A stretch of 9,966 bases of DNA from an uncultured Lachnospiraceae bacterium (GCA_948438565.1 CAOJLW010000071.1:1-9966); one strand, 5' to 3'; counted from the stretch's first letter, positions 1 to 7,085 are shown. Notes: generated by a model not told the origin, from the sequence alone. Numbers and translations: made by a program.

Positions 1-226
1 CCGATCTTTCATCTTCCGACATAATTGCCGCCTGAATCGACATCATATTTCCGGTTGTTTTAAACCCCACCTCTTCTTCGGCAATCCGAATTAAATTCTC
101 TAAAAATTCTCTGGCATTCGGCGTATTGGAAAAAAAATCATCCAGTCCAATGCCATTTTGTTCCAAATCATCCTGGGTCAAAGTACAACGCAGTGACCCG
201 TTTTCCATTTTTTCAAACTTCATCAT
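1..226 (-). CDS. mecA: MecA family adaptor protein, N-terminal part (runs off window)
   Basis: The visible 75 residues begin MMKFEKMENGSLRCTLTQDD and continue with GIGLDDFF and, after a variable stretch, EEVGF. This matches the N-terminal domain of MecA/YpbH adaptors (pattern MKxEKxxxxxxRCTLTxxDLxxxxIxLxDL, then an acidic F/YExGF). In Bacillus that domain binds substrates such as ComK, and the C-terminal domain docks on ClpC to feed the ClpCP protease. In clostridia the substrate is usually unknown. The C-terminal half lies outside the window, so the ClpC-binding part cannot be checked. The start at 226 is chosen because AAGGA at 239-235 sits 8 nt upstream and an in-frame TGA (232-230) rules out extension. 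ATG at 223 is the family-typical start and is equally in frame. The gene follows a terminator at about 405-434, so it is probably not co-transcribed with the coiled-coil gene. Confidence 0.85.
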   Translation of the reverse strand, partial: MMKFEKMENGSLRCTLTQDDLEQNGIGLDDFFSNTPNAREFLENLIRIAEEEVGFKTTGNMMSIQAAIMSEDERS

Positions 227-255
227 GCATCACATCCTTACTAATCCCCTCTGGA

Positions 256-369
256 CTATTCCACTAGCCATCTTTTCTTTTGAAGCATGGCAATTTCCAC
301 CCGAAACATATTCTTTGCAACATTATCAAGATCAATTCCGGCAATAATCGCCAATTCTTCTACTCTCAC
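256..369 (-). CDS. Possible small ORF, 37 codons, winged-helix-like sequence
   Basis: A GTG-started frame ending with TAG 29 nt before the mecA start encodes VRVEELAIIAGIDLDNV followed by a helix-rich stretch ending RWLVE. The order EELxxxxGIDLxxVxxxxxxxEIAML resembles a winged helix-turn-helix, for example the short C-terminal domain of DprA, but this is only a pattern impression. The upstream AAGAAGAG is a poor Shine-Dalgarno match, and an in-frame stop sits four codons before the GTG. It could be a real micro-protein, a decayed fragment of a longer gene, or chance. The frame lies between the terminator of the coiled-coil gene and mecA, so it would share the mecA transcript. Confidence 0.25.
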   Translation of the reverse strand: MRVEELAIIAGIDLDNVAKNMFRVEIAMLQKKRWLVE

Positions 370-380
370 AACTCTTCTTT

Positions 381-409
381 ATGATAAGTCTTTAAAATTA
401 CTTTTTTAA
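381..409 (-). promoter_or_regulatory. Weak candidate sigma-A promoter for the mecA unit
   Basis: On the minus strand TTAAAA (409-404) and TATCAT (386-381) are 17 nt apart, a 4/6 and a 5/6 match to consensus. It starts inside the T tract of the preceding terminator. The inferred transcription start, near 374, would leave the GTG of the small ORF almost leaderless but give mecA a leader of about 150 nt. AT-rich DNA produces such matches by chance. Confidence 0.3.
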
Positions 410-434
410 AAAATAAAAAAGGCTTATGCCTTGC
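405..434 (-). terminator. Intrinsic terminator after the coiled-coil gene
   Basis: Read on the minus strand, AAGGC (432-428), loop ATAA and GCCTT (423-419) form a short 5-bp stem followed at once by a T-rich run (TTTTTATTTTTT, down to about 409). The stem is short, but the T tract is strong and the site lies about 50 nt after the stop codon of the upstream gene. Confidence 0.6.
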
Positions 435-482
435 ATACCCTATATATATTCCCAACCTTTCAAAATGTTACCTATATTTTGA

Positions 483-1169
483 TCAAAACCCCATCAAATG
501 GACAATGAGAAAAACTACGCCTGCCAAAGCCAATACCGTCGTTATAACATTGACTTTTACCATCGTATTCAAAGAACGCAACCCGGAAAGGCTCTCCTGG
601 ATGGATTCTATTTTTTTATCGGTCTCTTCAATTAAAGTCTGCATATTGCGGTAGCACTTTACGTTTTCAGTATGTACTTTCTCACAAATTTCATTCTTGA
701 TTGCATTAAACTGCCCGTCGAGTTCATGAACGGTTTTCGATAATTGCTCGTTTTGTTCTCGAATCAGAGAACGGACTTCATCATTTTGTTCCGTCGTATT
801 GACCACATTTTCTGCGAGTCGTTCCGCAAACATTTCACTCAATTCATTTAATCTGGCGTCTACCTTGTCCACCATGCCGTCAATCTGCGCCGCGACGCCG
901 GAAACGACTCGCTCCGCTGCATCCTGACGTTCTTCAATCATATCTGACAACTCTTTTGCCTTGCCTTCACGCTCGTCCACAATCTGTTGCAGCTGCTGTA
1001 CTTTCGTCTCTTTGGATGCAAGCAATCCCTGGAGCTGTTTTGCCTTTTCTCGAAATTCATCAATCTGGCCCAGTAAAAAATCTTCTTTTTCCACGTCCTT
1101 TATTTTCCTTTCTCGTTCTGTTTTTCGGCGGTCTATGTATGCCTTTAATTTTTGTTCTACCACACCCAT
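483..1169 (-). CDS. Tail-anchored coiled-coil membrane protein, unknown function
   Basis: The product has 228 residues. Residues 1-30 are highly charged (RRKTERERKIKD), and residues 30-200 have the Leu/Ile/Val spacing of a long, partly broken coiled coil (about 30-85, 90-125, 130-160 and 175-200). A single hydrophobic segment at about 206-225 (VITTVLALAGVVFLIVHL) ends three residues before the C-terminus. There is no signal peptide, so the predicted form is a cytoplasmic coiled coil anchored by its C-terminal tail. A compact block KVHTENVKCYRNMQ at 164-177 stands out from the low-complexity coil and is the best candidate for a functional motif. The start is set by AGGAGG (1182-1177), 7 nt before the ATG. 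The gene has its own promoter (1268-1240) and its own terminator, so it is monocistronic. I do not recognise a named family. A scaffold, division or envelope role would only be a guess. Confidence 0.8.
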   Translation of the reverse strand: MGVVEQKLKAYIDRRKTERERKIKDVEKEDFLLGQIDEFREKAKQLQGLLASKETKVQQLQQIVDEREGKAKELSDMIEERQDAAERVVSGVAAQIDGMVDKVDARLNELSEMFAERLAENVVNTTEQNDEVRSLIREQNEQLSKTVHELDGQFNAIKNEICEKVHTENVKCYRNMQTLIEETDKKIESIQESLSGLRSLNTMVKVNVITTVLALAGVVFLIVHLMGF

Positions 1170-1239
1170 AAGTTTTCCTCCTTTAGCCCGCCATATTCTG
1201 TTCCTGCCACTTATCTGGTTACCGACTTTCTACGTTTAG

Positions 1240-1268
1240 ATTGTAGCATTATCCCAAAAACTTGTAAA
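1240..1268 (-). promoter_or_regulatory. Sigma-A promoter of the coiled-coil gene
   Basis: On the minus strand the -35 box TTTACA (1268-1263) and the -10 box TACAAT (1245-1240) are separated by exactly 17 nt, each a 5/6 consensus match. The inferred start near 1233 gives a leader of about 64 nt with the Shine-Dalgarno AGGAGG at 1182-1177. The promoter lies directly after the terminator of the GH3 gene, which makes the coiled-coil gene an independent unit. Confidence 0.75.
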
Positions 1269-1294
1269 GAGGAAAGATTTTTCTATGACAGAAA

Positions 1295-1329
1295 ACGCCG
1301 CCGCAGGATTTTTCATCCTGCGGCAGCGT
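1295..1329 (-). terminator. Strong intrinsic terminator of the GH3 gene
   Basis: On the minus strand a 15-nt arm (1329-1315), loop GAAAA (1314-1310) and a second arm (1309-1295) pair over 15 positions, with a single G-T wobble. The core is GCCGCAGGAT / ATCCTGCGGC. Four T residues follow (1295-1292). The site is 23 nt after the stop codon of the hydrolase gene. Confidence 0.85.
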
Positions 1330-1351
1330 CTGTTTCAAGTATGCAACTGCC

Positions 1352-4300
1352 TTATTTTACTTTAATGGATTTCCTTCTCCCAATGAAGCTGTATGTCATT
1401 TCCCCGTCTAACGTCCCAAATGCTCTGACGCGGAAATAATATCGCTTACCGCTTTTTAGTTTTTTCAGCGTAGCCTTTGTAATGCCTTCTTTCTTGATTT
1501 TCACAGTTTTTGCCTTACGGAAACCGGCGTTATCCGCATATTTTACCAGATATCCTTCCGCGCCTTTCACCGGTTTCCACTGAATCGTCACCTGCCCGCG
1601 TTTCGTGCTCTTAATCGACTGCACGCTCACACGTTTTGCTGCAAATTTAGTCTTTTCCAATTCTTTTGCAGACTGCATTTGCGCTGCCTCGGCTGCTTTT
1701 TGCGCCGCCTGCGCCTGCATTTGCGCTTCATTGGCAAGCCTTTGGGTTTCTTCCGCTTTCTTCTGCGCCTCTTGCGCCTGAAGCATCAGTCGATCCAACT
1801 CTGCCTTTTGCTGCTCTGCTTTCTGTAAGGCTTCATTAAATTTTGCTTCCGCTTCCTCGGCAGACTTTTTGGCTGCATCTGCTTTGCTCTGCGCATCTGC
1901 CGCCGCCTGCTCTGCCAATTTCGCCGCTTTATCGGCAAGTTCGGCCGCCGTTTTATTTTCTCTAGCCTGTTTTAATGCTTCGTCGGCCACTGCCTGAGCT
2001 TTTTCGGCTGCCTGTTTTGCCGCTTCCGCCTCTTTTTCCAAATCGGCGGTGTCAAATACCAAGGCTGCCGCCGCTTTTAACACGTCCTCGGCGGCTTTTA
2101 ATATCGCCGCACTCTCTGCGTCTGCCTGACCTTTGATGGCATTGGCCGCTGTCAATGCATCGGTAAAGGCTTTTTGACTATTTTCGGTGTAAACGGAAGT
2201 ATCCAGTCCCGTATAGGCATTTGTCACAATCGTAAGCGTCGCTTTCGCCGCATTTCTCTCCGCTTCTTCGGCTCTCCGGTTTGCCGCGTTAGCTGCCTCC
2301 TGCGCAATGCCTATCAACCTTGCCGCTTCCTGCTTGTTCGCACTTACCGTCTTTTGCAGCTCCACCACCAAACTCTTGGCCGTTTCCGCTTCTTTTTTAG
2401 CAGCATCAATGGCCGCTTCAAATCCAGAGACATCCGTATCCGATACGAGCGCCGTCGCCGCCGCCAAAATTGCCGCTGCAGCCCGTTCGATACTTTCCGC
2501 TGTCGCATCTTCTTGATCCAAAATGGTCTTGGCACGATCCATAGCGTCGGTCAGGTTTTCTGCGCTCTCTTGCGTATAGGCGCTTAAATCAAAGTCCTGA
2601 TATGCTTGATAAATCACAGACAACATCGATTTTTTGGCATTCTGTTCCGCCGCTTCGGCCCTCTTTTGCGCTGCCTCGGCTGCCGCCTGCGCAAGGCCTG
2701 CCAATCGGTTAGCTTCTGCTGCCGCATTTTTATTCTGTTCTGCTTCGATTGCCAATTGATTCGCCAGGCTTTTGGCTGTATTCGCTTCCCTTTGCGCTGC
2801 CTGAATCTGTTCCTCCAAGTTCTTCGTATCCGGAACTAACCCTGCTGCGGCCGCCATCACTTGGGAGATTGCCTGTTCTATATCAGCCGCCGTCACACCT
2901 GCCTGATCCGTAATCGTATTTGCATTTGCCAACGCGTCCGTTAATGCTTTGGCGCTTTCTTCGGTATAGACGCTTACATCCATATCGGCATATGCATTGC
3001 ATACAATCTTCAATAAAATAGCCGTACTGTCTTTTTCTGTTTTATCAAATGTATAAGTGATAACGGCTTGCCTTCTTGAAAAATCGGTAAACGCCGCCAT
3101 GCCTTCCTCTAAAGCAATCTTTTTGCCGTCAATCAAAATTTCTGACGGAAGCGTATCTGCCGCAAAATACCGGCCATCCGCCGCTTGTAACGTAACCACT
3201 GCCGTGTAGGCCACATCGGCTGCAAACACTCCCGTTTCCTCTGCTTCGCCGTCCATCCACGCAATATTCGCCGTATACGAAAGCTCCTCACCCATCAGCG
3301 TTACGCCCGCTTCAGAAACTTTATGCCCAACTACCGGTTTGGCAATCATCAGCTGCGGTGTGGCTGTAATTTCCGACATACTCTCATCTTTGTCAAATTG
3401 CAGCCAGTTTAAATTGGATCCGCTTTCAGTAAACGCAATCCGGAACGTATGCCGACCGCCTGTCAGATAAATTTGCTGCGCCGAAAGCGTCGTCCAGTTC
3501 TGCCATCCGCCTGTGGAAACCGCATGGAAGCTCGTAGCCACCTTACCGTCTACCACCAAATCAAACGCGCCTCCTCCTGCATTGGACGCGCTGCGCGCCG
3601 AAACTGCATAGAAGCCTTCGTCTTTTACATCAATCTGATATTCGGCCCAGCCGCCTGCGTCGCAATAACCAAGACTGTTTCCTCCATCCGTATCGCCCGT
3701 CGCCTCCGACCGGACAGTCTGCGACCAAATTATATTTTCTGCGGCTTTAAATTTTGTGCCAAAGCCAATCTCAACCACGGTAGGATTTAATACGTTTTCC
3801 TGGAAAACATTGACTTTCATAATCATATTGAGCAGCCGTTTGATACAGGGGATGATATCCTCCCTCGTAATTAACCCATCATCCAACGCCTTTTGCAGTC
3901 CATTGGGATCTCCGGACGGCATCTTTACATCATTGCCCGCTAACATTTCCCGGACATGATTGGAGTTATTGCCCCAATCTGTCATAAAGATTCCTTCATA
4001 TCCCCATTCTCCACGGGCGATATTGGTCAAAAGATCCGTATGCTCCGACGTTTCGATTCCGTTTATAAAGTTATAGGAGCTCATAATACTCCATGGATCC
4101 GCCTCTTTGACGGCAATTTCAAAGCCTTTTAAATAAATCTCCCGCAATGCCCGCTCGCTCATCCTCGAATCGCTGCTGTTACGGTTGTCTTCTTTATTAT
4201 TCGCTGCAAAATGCTTTAAAGTAATCGATACGCCCTCAGACTGGCAGCCTTCTGTGATTGCCGCCGCCATTTTACCAGTCAGCAGCGGATCTTCGGAATA

Positions 4301-7057
4301 ATATTCAAAATTCCTGCCGCAAAGCGGATCTCTGTGAATATTCATACCCGGCGCAAGCCAGATATCGATACTGTTTTGATGCGCTTCCACTGCCGCCGCC
4401 TTACCGACTTTCCGTACCAGATCTACATCCCAGGTACATGCAAGTAACGTAGAAACCGGCCATGCCGTACAATGATTGCTGATACGAATACCCTGCGGTC
4501 CGTCCGCCGTCATTGCATTCGGAATGCCAAATTCCAGCAAATTACCCATGCCGCCGGTATTGGCCGGCCCGGTATTCGGCTGCCCTCCCAGCATTTCTAT
4601 CAACTGCCTGTCTGAAATCTGCGCCAAAAACGCATCCATCAAAGACGGATCGTAATACACGTCCTCCAGCATCAGTTTTGTATCCGCCGCTTCTTGAACA
4701 GTCGTTGCCTGCTGACTTGCCGCCGCCCGTTTTTGCTTAAACGCCTTGGCCGCTGCCGGTTTCTTTTCCAGTTCCAAATAGTCAAGGTTTGGATAGGAAG
4801 CTTTAGGAGCGCGAAGCGTCAATACGCATTCTCCCGCAGGCAATGCGACGGTTACCGGATCCAAATCCACAAATACATACCATTCGCTTTTTCCTTCTCC
4901 ATCGCCAGTCTGCGGCACATGGACGCTTTCTACTGTAACCGCCTCGCCGTCAATTTCAATGCCCGGATCAAAATCAAATCCTGCCCGTCCGTTGGCCGCG
5001 TTAAAATACAAATTATAATCTCCGGCTTCTTCTACATCGAGCCAGTAGGAAACATAGTTTCCCTCATGATTCATATATGCCAGACACTCTGCCGGCTGCC
5101 CGTTTAAGGTAAACTTCTCTGTACGGACAAAATTAGCGTTCGTCCCGCCTGAAATCCCAAAATTTTCGGCTTCAATTCTGGTTCTGCCTTCCGATTTCAC
5201 CGAAGTGCAATAACTAGGCGCGTCATTCACTTTGGTAAAGGTCATATAGTCATAATTGGGATTATTGCGATTGGCTACCATCCGGAAACGCGTTTTCCCC
5301 TGCGGCAGCTTTACGTAAAACGGCTCGCAATCCACAAAATTATACCATTCTGACTTGCCTTCCCCATCTCCTGTCTGAGGCGCATTAAACACAACGCCCG
5401 GCTGCGGCTGTCCATCCACAAAAACGCTGAAACAATTGGTGATCTCCGCATATCCGTTTGCCATACGCATAGAAATCGCATAGTCGCCGGCTTCTTCCAC
5501 GTCTAACTCATATTCCACAAAATAATCCTTGGTATTGAAAAATGCCAGACATCTCTTCTGTGTCAATCCTTCGTAAAAGCTTTCCGCACGCACAGCGCTG
5601 GAAGCATCAATAAAGCTTTCCGATTCCACAATCGTTGGCTTTGTCGCCGATATAACATGATGCGGATCGAATTCCGGAGCCACTTCCAACTTTTCATAAG
5701 TTCCGTCTGCAAGCAGCCTTTCCGTCAGCTGCACCGGCGCCGCCTGCGTCGTCAACTGCTCCGTCACCCTTGTCTCCGGCACAGTATAGGTGTGACGACT
5801 TCCTTTGTTCCCTGCGTCCTTAATCGAATTGCCGACATAAATTTCATAATCGCCCGCTTCCAACACATACGCCGATTTCTGCACTTTACCCAAATCGTCA
5901 TAGGACGACATATCGTCAATCGCATAGCGCATCGTAAGCGTTTCGGATTCGCCTGGCGCAAGCAGGCTTGTCTTGGCAAATGCCGCCAGCTCCTTGGCCG
6001 GTTTGCCTAACTGCCCCTGCGGCGCGCTAAAATAAACCTGCACTACTTCTTTGCCTGCAACGTCGCCGGTATTGGTCACATCCGCAGTCACTACCATGTC
6101 GTCTCCGTCCTCTGCAACGGCTACATTGTCTATTTGAAACGTCGTGTAGGACAATCCATAGCCAAATTCATAATTGACTTTTTCATAATCTGGATCAAAC
6201 GTTTCAAAAAAACGGTAACCTACAAAAATATCTTCCTTGTAATTGACATAAGCGCCGTTTTCATAAAAGGTGTCCGCGCTTGGATAATCCGTATAACTTT
6301 TTGCAAACGTATCGACAAATTTACCGGAAGGATTGACGTCCCCGACCAGTACGTCCGCAGTCGCCGTCCCGCCTTCCATACCGGCCTGCCATGCCATCAG
6401 GACAGAATCGATGCCTGCAATGTCTTTGATCCACTGCGTATCGAGAACCGCTCCTACATTCAATACCACGACCACTTGATCAAAATTTTCCGCCGTACGA
6501 CGGATCAGCTCTGTTTCCGCATCGGAAAGATAGTAATCACCCTTGGCCGCTTGGCGGTCAGAGCCTTCCGAAGAATATCGTCCGATCGTCACAATTGCCG
6601 TCGATGCGTAATCTGCAGCCGCCTGCATCATCTCGTCCGTAACGGTAATTTCCTCATCATTTTTATGATTCTGCGTAATCACCTGATCCGTATAAAAATC
6701 AACCAACGGCTGATACAGTTCGACCTTTCCTTCTCCAGCTTTCTCCTGCATCCCCTCTAAAATATTTCTCTGATAATCCACGTTCGTCGCGCCGCTTCCG
6801 CCGCCGCCGCGGACATAGTCAATCATGGCCCGTCCAAACATCGCGACCTTTGCGCCTTCTGCAAGCGGCAGCGCCCCGTTATTTTCCATTAAAACCATGC
6901 CTTCTGCCGCCACCTGTCTGGTAAGCGCAATATGATCCTCCGCAGTCGCCGCAAAAGCAGTCCCTCCGTCCGTCACGGGAACCGCTGTTACCGTTACTGC
7001 CGCTGTCAATAACATAGATATGGCTTTTTTCCATCTTTTTTCTAATCTTTTACCCAT
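1352..7057 (-). CDS. Secreted multidomain glycoside hydrolase family 3, permuted domain order
   Basis: The exported 1901-residue protein has both GH3 halves in inverted order. Numbered from the Met at 7057: signal peptide 1-36; GH3 C-terminal alpha/beta domain about 44-254 with the likely acid/base Glu164 in SSEGSDR; GH3-associated FnIII-like domain about 304-412 (starting at YGLSYTTF); two tandem carbohydrate-binding-like modules, 475-612 and 622-765; Ala/Gln linker; GH3 TIM barrel 813-1085 with DGPQGIR (Asp852), GRNFEYYSEDP (Arg915), KH 948-949 and the likely nucleophile Asp1027 in MTDWG; CBM6-like module 1092-1223; Ig-like module 1229-1341; three FIVAR-like/Ala-rich repeats 1345-1739; coiled coil to about 1805; FN3 1807-1901. 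Family members are beta-glucosidases, beta-xylosidases or related exo-enzymes; substrate specificity cannot be read from the sequence. Inverted GH3 enzymes are known from rumen clostridia. No LPXTG, SLH or dockerin is visible. GGGGGG (7069-7064), 6 nt upstream, sets this start over the in-frame ATG at 7090, which has no Shine-Dalgarno. Confidence 0.95.
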   Translation of the reverse strand: MGKRLEKRWKKAISMLLTAAVTVTAVPVTDGGTAFAATAEDHIALTRQVAAEGMVLMENNGALPLAEGAKVAMFGRAMIDYVRGGGGSGATNVDYQRNILEGMQEKAGEGKVELYQPLVDFYTDQVITQNHKNDEEITVTDEMMQAAADYASTAIVTIGRYSSEGSDRQAAKGDYYLSDAETELIRRTAENFDQVVVVLNVGAVLDTQWIKDIAGIDSVLMAWQAGMEGGTATADVLVGDVNPSGKFVDTFAKSYTDYPSADTFYENGAYVNYKEDIFVGYRFFETFDPDYEKVNYEFGYGLSYTTFQIDNVAVAEDGDDMVVTADVTNTGDVAGKEVVQVYFSAPQGQLGKPAKELAAFAKTSLLAPGESETLTMRYAIDDMSSYDDLGKVQKSAYVLEAGDYEIYVGNSIKDAGNKGSRHTYTVPETRVTEQLTTQAAPVQLTERLLADGTYEKLEVAPEFDPHHVISATKPTIVESESFIDASSAVRAESFYEGLTQKRCLAFFNTKDYFVEYELDVEEAGDYAISMRMANGYAEITNCFSVFVDGQPQPGVVFNAPQTGDGEGKSEWYNFVDCEPFYVKLPQGKTRFRMVANRNNPNYDYMTFTKVNDAPSYCTSVKSEGRTRIEAENFGISGGTNANFVRTEKFTLNGQPAECLAYMNHEGNYVSYWLDVEEAGDYNLYFNAANGRAGFDFDPGIEIDGEAVTVESVHVPQTGDGEGKSEWYVFVDLDPVTVALPAGECVLTLRAPKASYPNLDYLELEKKPAAAKAFKQKRAAASQQATTVQEAADTKLMLEDVYYDPSLMDAFLAQISDRQLIEMLGGQPNTGPANTGGMGNLLEFGIPNAMTADGPQGIRISNHCTAWPVSTLLACTWDVDLVRKVGKAAAVEAHQNSIDIWLAPGMNIHRDPLCGRNFEYYSEDPLLTGKMAAAITEGCQSEGVSITLKHFAANNKEDNRNSSDSRMSERALREIYLKGFEIAVKEADPWSIMSSYNFINGIETSEHTDLLTNIARGEWGYEGIFMTDWGNNSNHVREMLAGNDVKMPSGDPNGLQKALDDGLITREDIIPCIKRLLNMIMKVNVFQENVLNPTVVEIGFGTKFKAAENIIWSQTVRSEATGDTDGGNSLGYCDAGGWAEYQIDVKDEGFYAVSARSASNAGGGAFDLVVDGKVATSFHAVSTGGWQNWTTLSAQQIYLTGGRHTFRIAFTESGSNLNWLQFDKDESMSEITATPQLMIAKPVVGHKVSEAGVTLMGEELSYTANIAWMDGEAEETGVFAADVAYTAVVTLQAADGRYFAADTLPSEILIDGKKIALEEGMAAFTDFSRRQAVITYTFDKTEKDSTAILLKIVCNAYADMDVSVYTEESAKALTDALANANTITDQAGVTAADIEQAISQVMAAAAGLVPDTKNLEEQIQAAQREANTAKSLANQLAIEAEQNKNAAAEANRLAGLAQAAAEAAQKRAEAAEQNAKKSMLSVIYQAYQDFDLSAYTQESAENLTDAMDRAKTILDQEDATAESIERAAAAILAAATALVSDTDVSGFEAAIDAAKKEAETAKSLVVELQKTVSANKQEAARLIGIAQEAANAANRRAEEAERNAAKATLTIVTNAYTGLDTSVYTENSQKAFTDALTAANAIKGQADAESAAILKAAEDVLKAAAALVFDTADLEKEAEAAKQAAEKAQAVADEALKQARENKTAAELADKAAKLAEQAAADAQSKADAAKKSAEEAEAKFNEALQKAEQQKAELDRLMLQAQEAQKKAEETQRLANEAQMQAQAAQKAAEAAQMQSAKELEKTKFAAKRVSVQSIKSTKRGQVTIQWKPVKGAEGYLVKYADNAGFRKAKTVKIKKEGITKATLKKLKSGKRYYFRVRAFGTLDGEMTYSFIGRRKSIKVK
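1355..1639 (-). other. C-terminal fibronectin type III domain
   Basis: The last 95 residues of the GH3 protein have the FN3 pattern: GQVTIQWKPVKGAEGYLVKY for the B-C strands, then LKSGKRYYFRVRAF for the F strand. It is rich in Lys and Arg. Such basic FN3-like ends are common on secreted clostridial proteins and may contact the anionic wall, but that role is inferred. Confidence 0.8.
1841..3025 (-). repeat. Three tandem ~130-residue FIVAR plus Ala-rich helical repeats
   Basis: Within the GH3 protein a unit of about 390 bp occurs three times. Each begins with a FIVAR-like block (nucleotides 2995-2825, 2605-2435 and 2218-2048) with the shared frame NAY/QAY, D(V/L/T)S(V/A)YTxxSxxxxTDA and AAAxLVxDT. 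An Ala/Glu/Gln/Lys-rich helical stretch follows (AAQREANTAKSL, AAKKEAETAKSL). The third unit runs into a longer, nearly pure Ala-rich coiled coil. The copies are clearly homologous but diverged, so the duplication is old. FIVAR modules are typical of surface proteins of Gram-positive bacteria, and the likely role is a stalk or wall-spanning spacer. Confidence 0.75.
3035..3373 (-). other. Ig-like beta-sandwich module of the GH3 protein
   Basis: Residues 1229-1341 show KPVVGHKV, then FAADVAYTAVVTLQAADGRYF, ILIDGKKI and VITYTFDKT. This is the pattern of a short beta-rich repeat module often seen in tandem in clostridial surface proteins (YTAxVTLxAxxGYxF, INGxxA, VxYTF). Only one copy is present. 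It separates the CBM6-like module from the helical stalk and probably acts as a spacer. Confidence 0.55.
3389..3784 (-). other. CBM6-like carbohydrate-binding module
   Basis: The 132-residue segment directly after the TIM barrel contains KFKAAENI, then GYCDAGGWAEYQIDV, GFYAVSARSAS, DLVVDGKV, STGGWQNWTT and the ending LNWLQFDK. This is the standard order of a family 6 carbohydrate-binding module, including the aromatic residues of WQNW and NWLQF. It probably brings the catalytic barrel to a polysaccharide, but ligand type cannot be told from the sequence. Confidence 0.8.
3803..4621 (-). other. GH3 TIM-barrel half carrying the nucleophile
   Basis: This is the domain that is N-terminal in ordinary GH3 enzymes. 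It holds TADGPQGIR, the block GRNFEYYSEDPLLTGK, the LKHFAANN substrate-site Lys-His pair, MSSYNFINGI and the nucleophile motif IFMTDWG with Asp encoded at 3979-3977. All expected active-site residues are present, so the domain looks catalytically competent. Confidence 0.92.
4763..5635 (-). repeat. Tandem pair of carbohydrate-binding-like modules between the GH3 halves
   Basis: Two beta-rich modules (nucleotides 5635-5222 and 5194-4763) share VEEAGDY, then PQTGDGEGKSEWY, FVD and LPxGxxxxxxxA, and end with NxDYMTF / NLDYLEL. They look like CBM6/CBM35-type jelly rolls. The shared peptide is encoded with many different synonymous codons, so the duplication is ancient and not maintained by recent conversion. 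Their position in the linker joining the permuted halves is noteworthy. Confidence 0.7.
6296..6928 (-). other. GH3 C-terminal alpha/beta half, placed first, with acid/base Glu
   Basis: Soon after the signal peptide come EGMVLMENNGALPL and VAMFGRAMIDY, which are the normal opening of the GH3 C-terminal domain (usually after the barrel). TIGRYSSEGSDR follows, then VVVVLNVGAVLD and the end of the fold at GDVNPSGKFVDTF. The Glu in SSEGSDR, encoded at 6568-6566, corresponds to the general acid/base of beta-glucosidase-type GH3 enzymes. Confidence 0.9.
6950..7057 (-). other. Sec signal peptide of the GH3 protein
   Basis: The first 36 residues comprise a basic n-region (MGKRLEKRWKK), a hydrophobic core (AISMLLTAAVTVTAVPV) and a c-region ending TAFA before ATAED. 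This fits signal peptidase I cleavage after AFA. No lipobox Cys is present, so a lipoprotein is excluded. Confidence 0.85.
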
Positions 7058-7063
7058 GTGTTT

Positions 7064-7069
7064 CCCCCC
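7064..7069 (-). promoter_or_regulatory. Ribosome binding site that sets the GH3 start
   Basis: AGGGGGG on the minus strand lies 6 nt before the ATG at 7057. The upstream in-frame ATG at 7090 has no purine-rich site before it and would place 11 extra charged residues ahead of the signal peptide. Confidence 0.7.
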
Positions 7070-7085
7070 TAATTCCTTCTTTCGT

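Noticed and set aside
126..347. A 73-codon open frame on the plus strand
   Set aside because: It overlaps the clear MecA N-terminus on the opposite strand and encodes no recognisable motif.
1841..2995. The repeated Ala-rich coding region considered as a DNA repeat array or CRISPR-like element
   Set aside because: The periodicity is at protein level (130-residue units), the DNA copies are diverged, and one open frame runs through all of them.
6134..6760. A 208-codon open frame on the plus strand
   Set aside because: It lies wholly opposite the GH3 catalytic-domain coding sequence, has no ribosome site or recognisable family, and its composition is that of a reverse-strand shadow.
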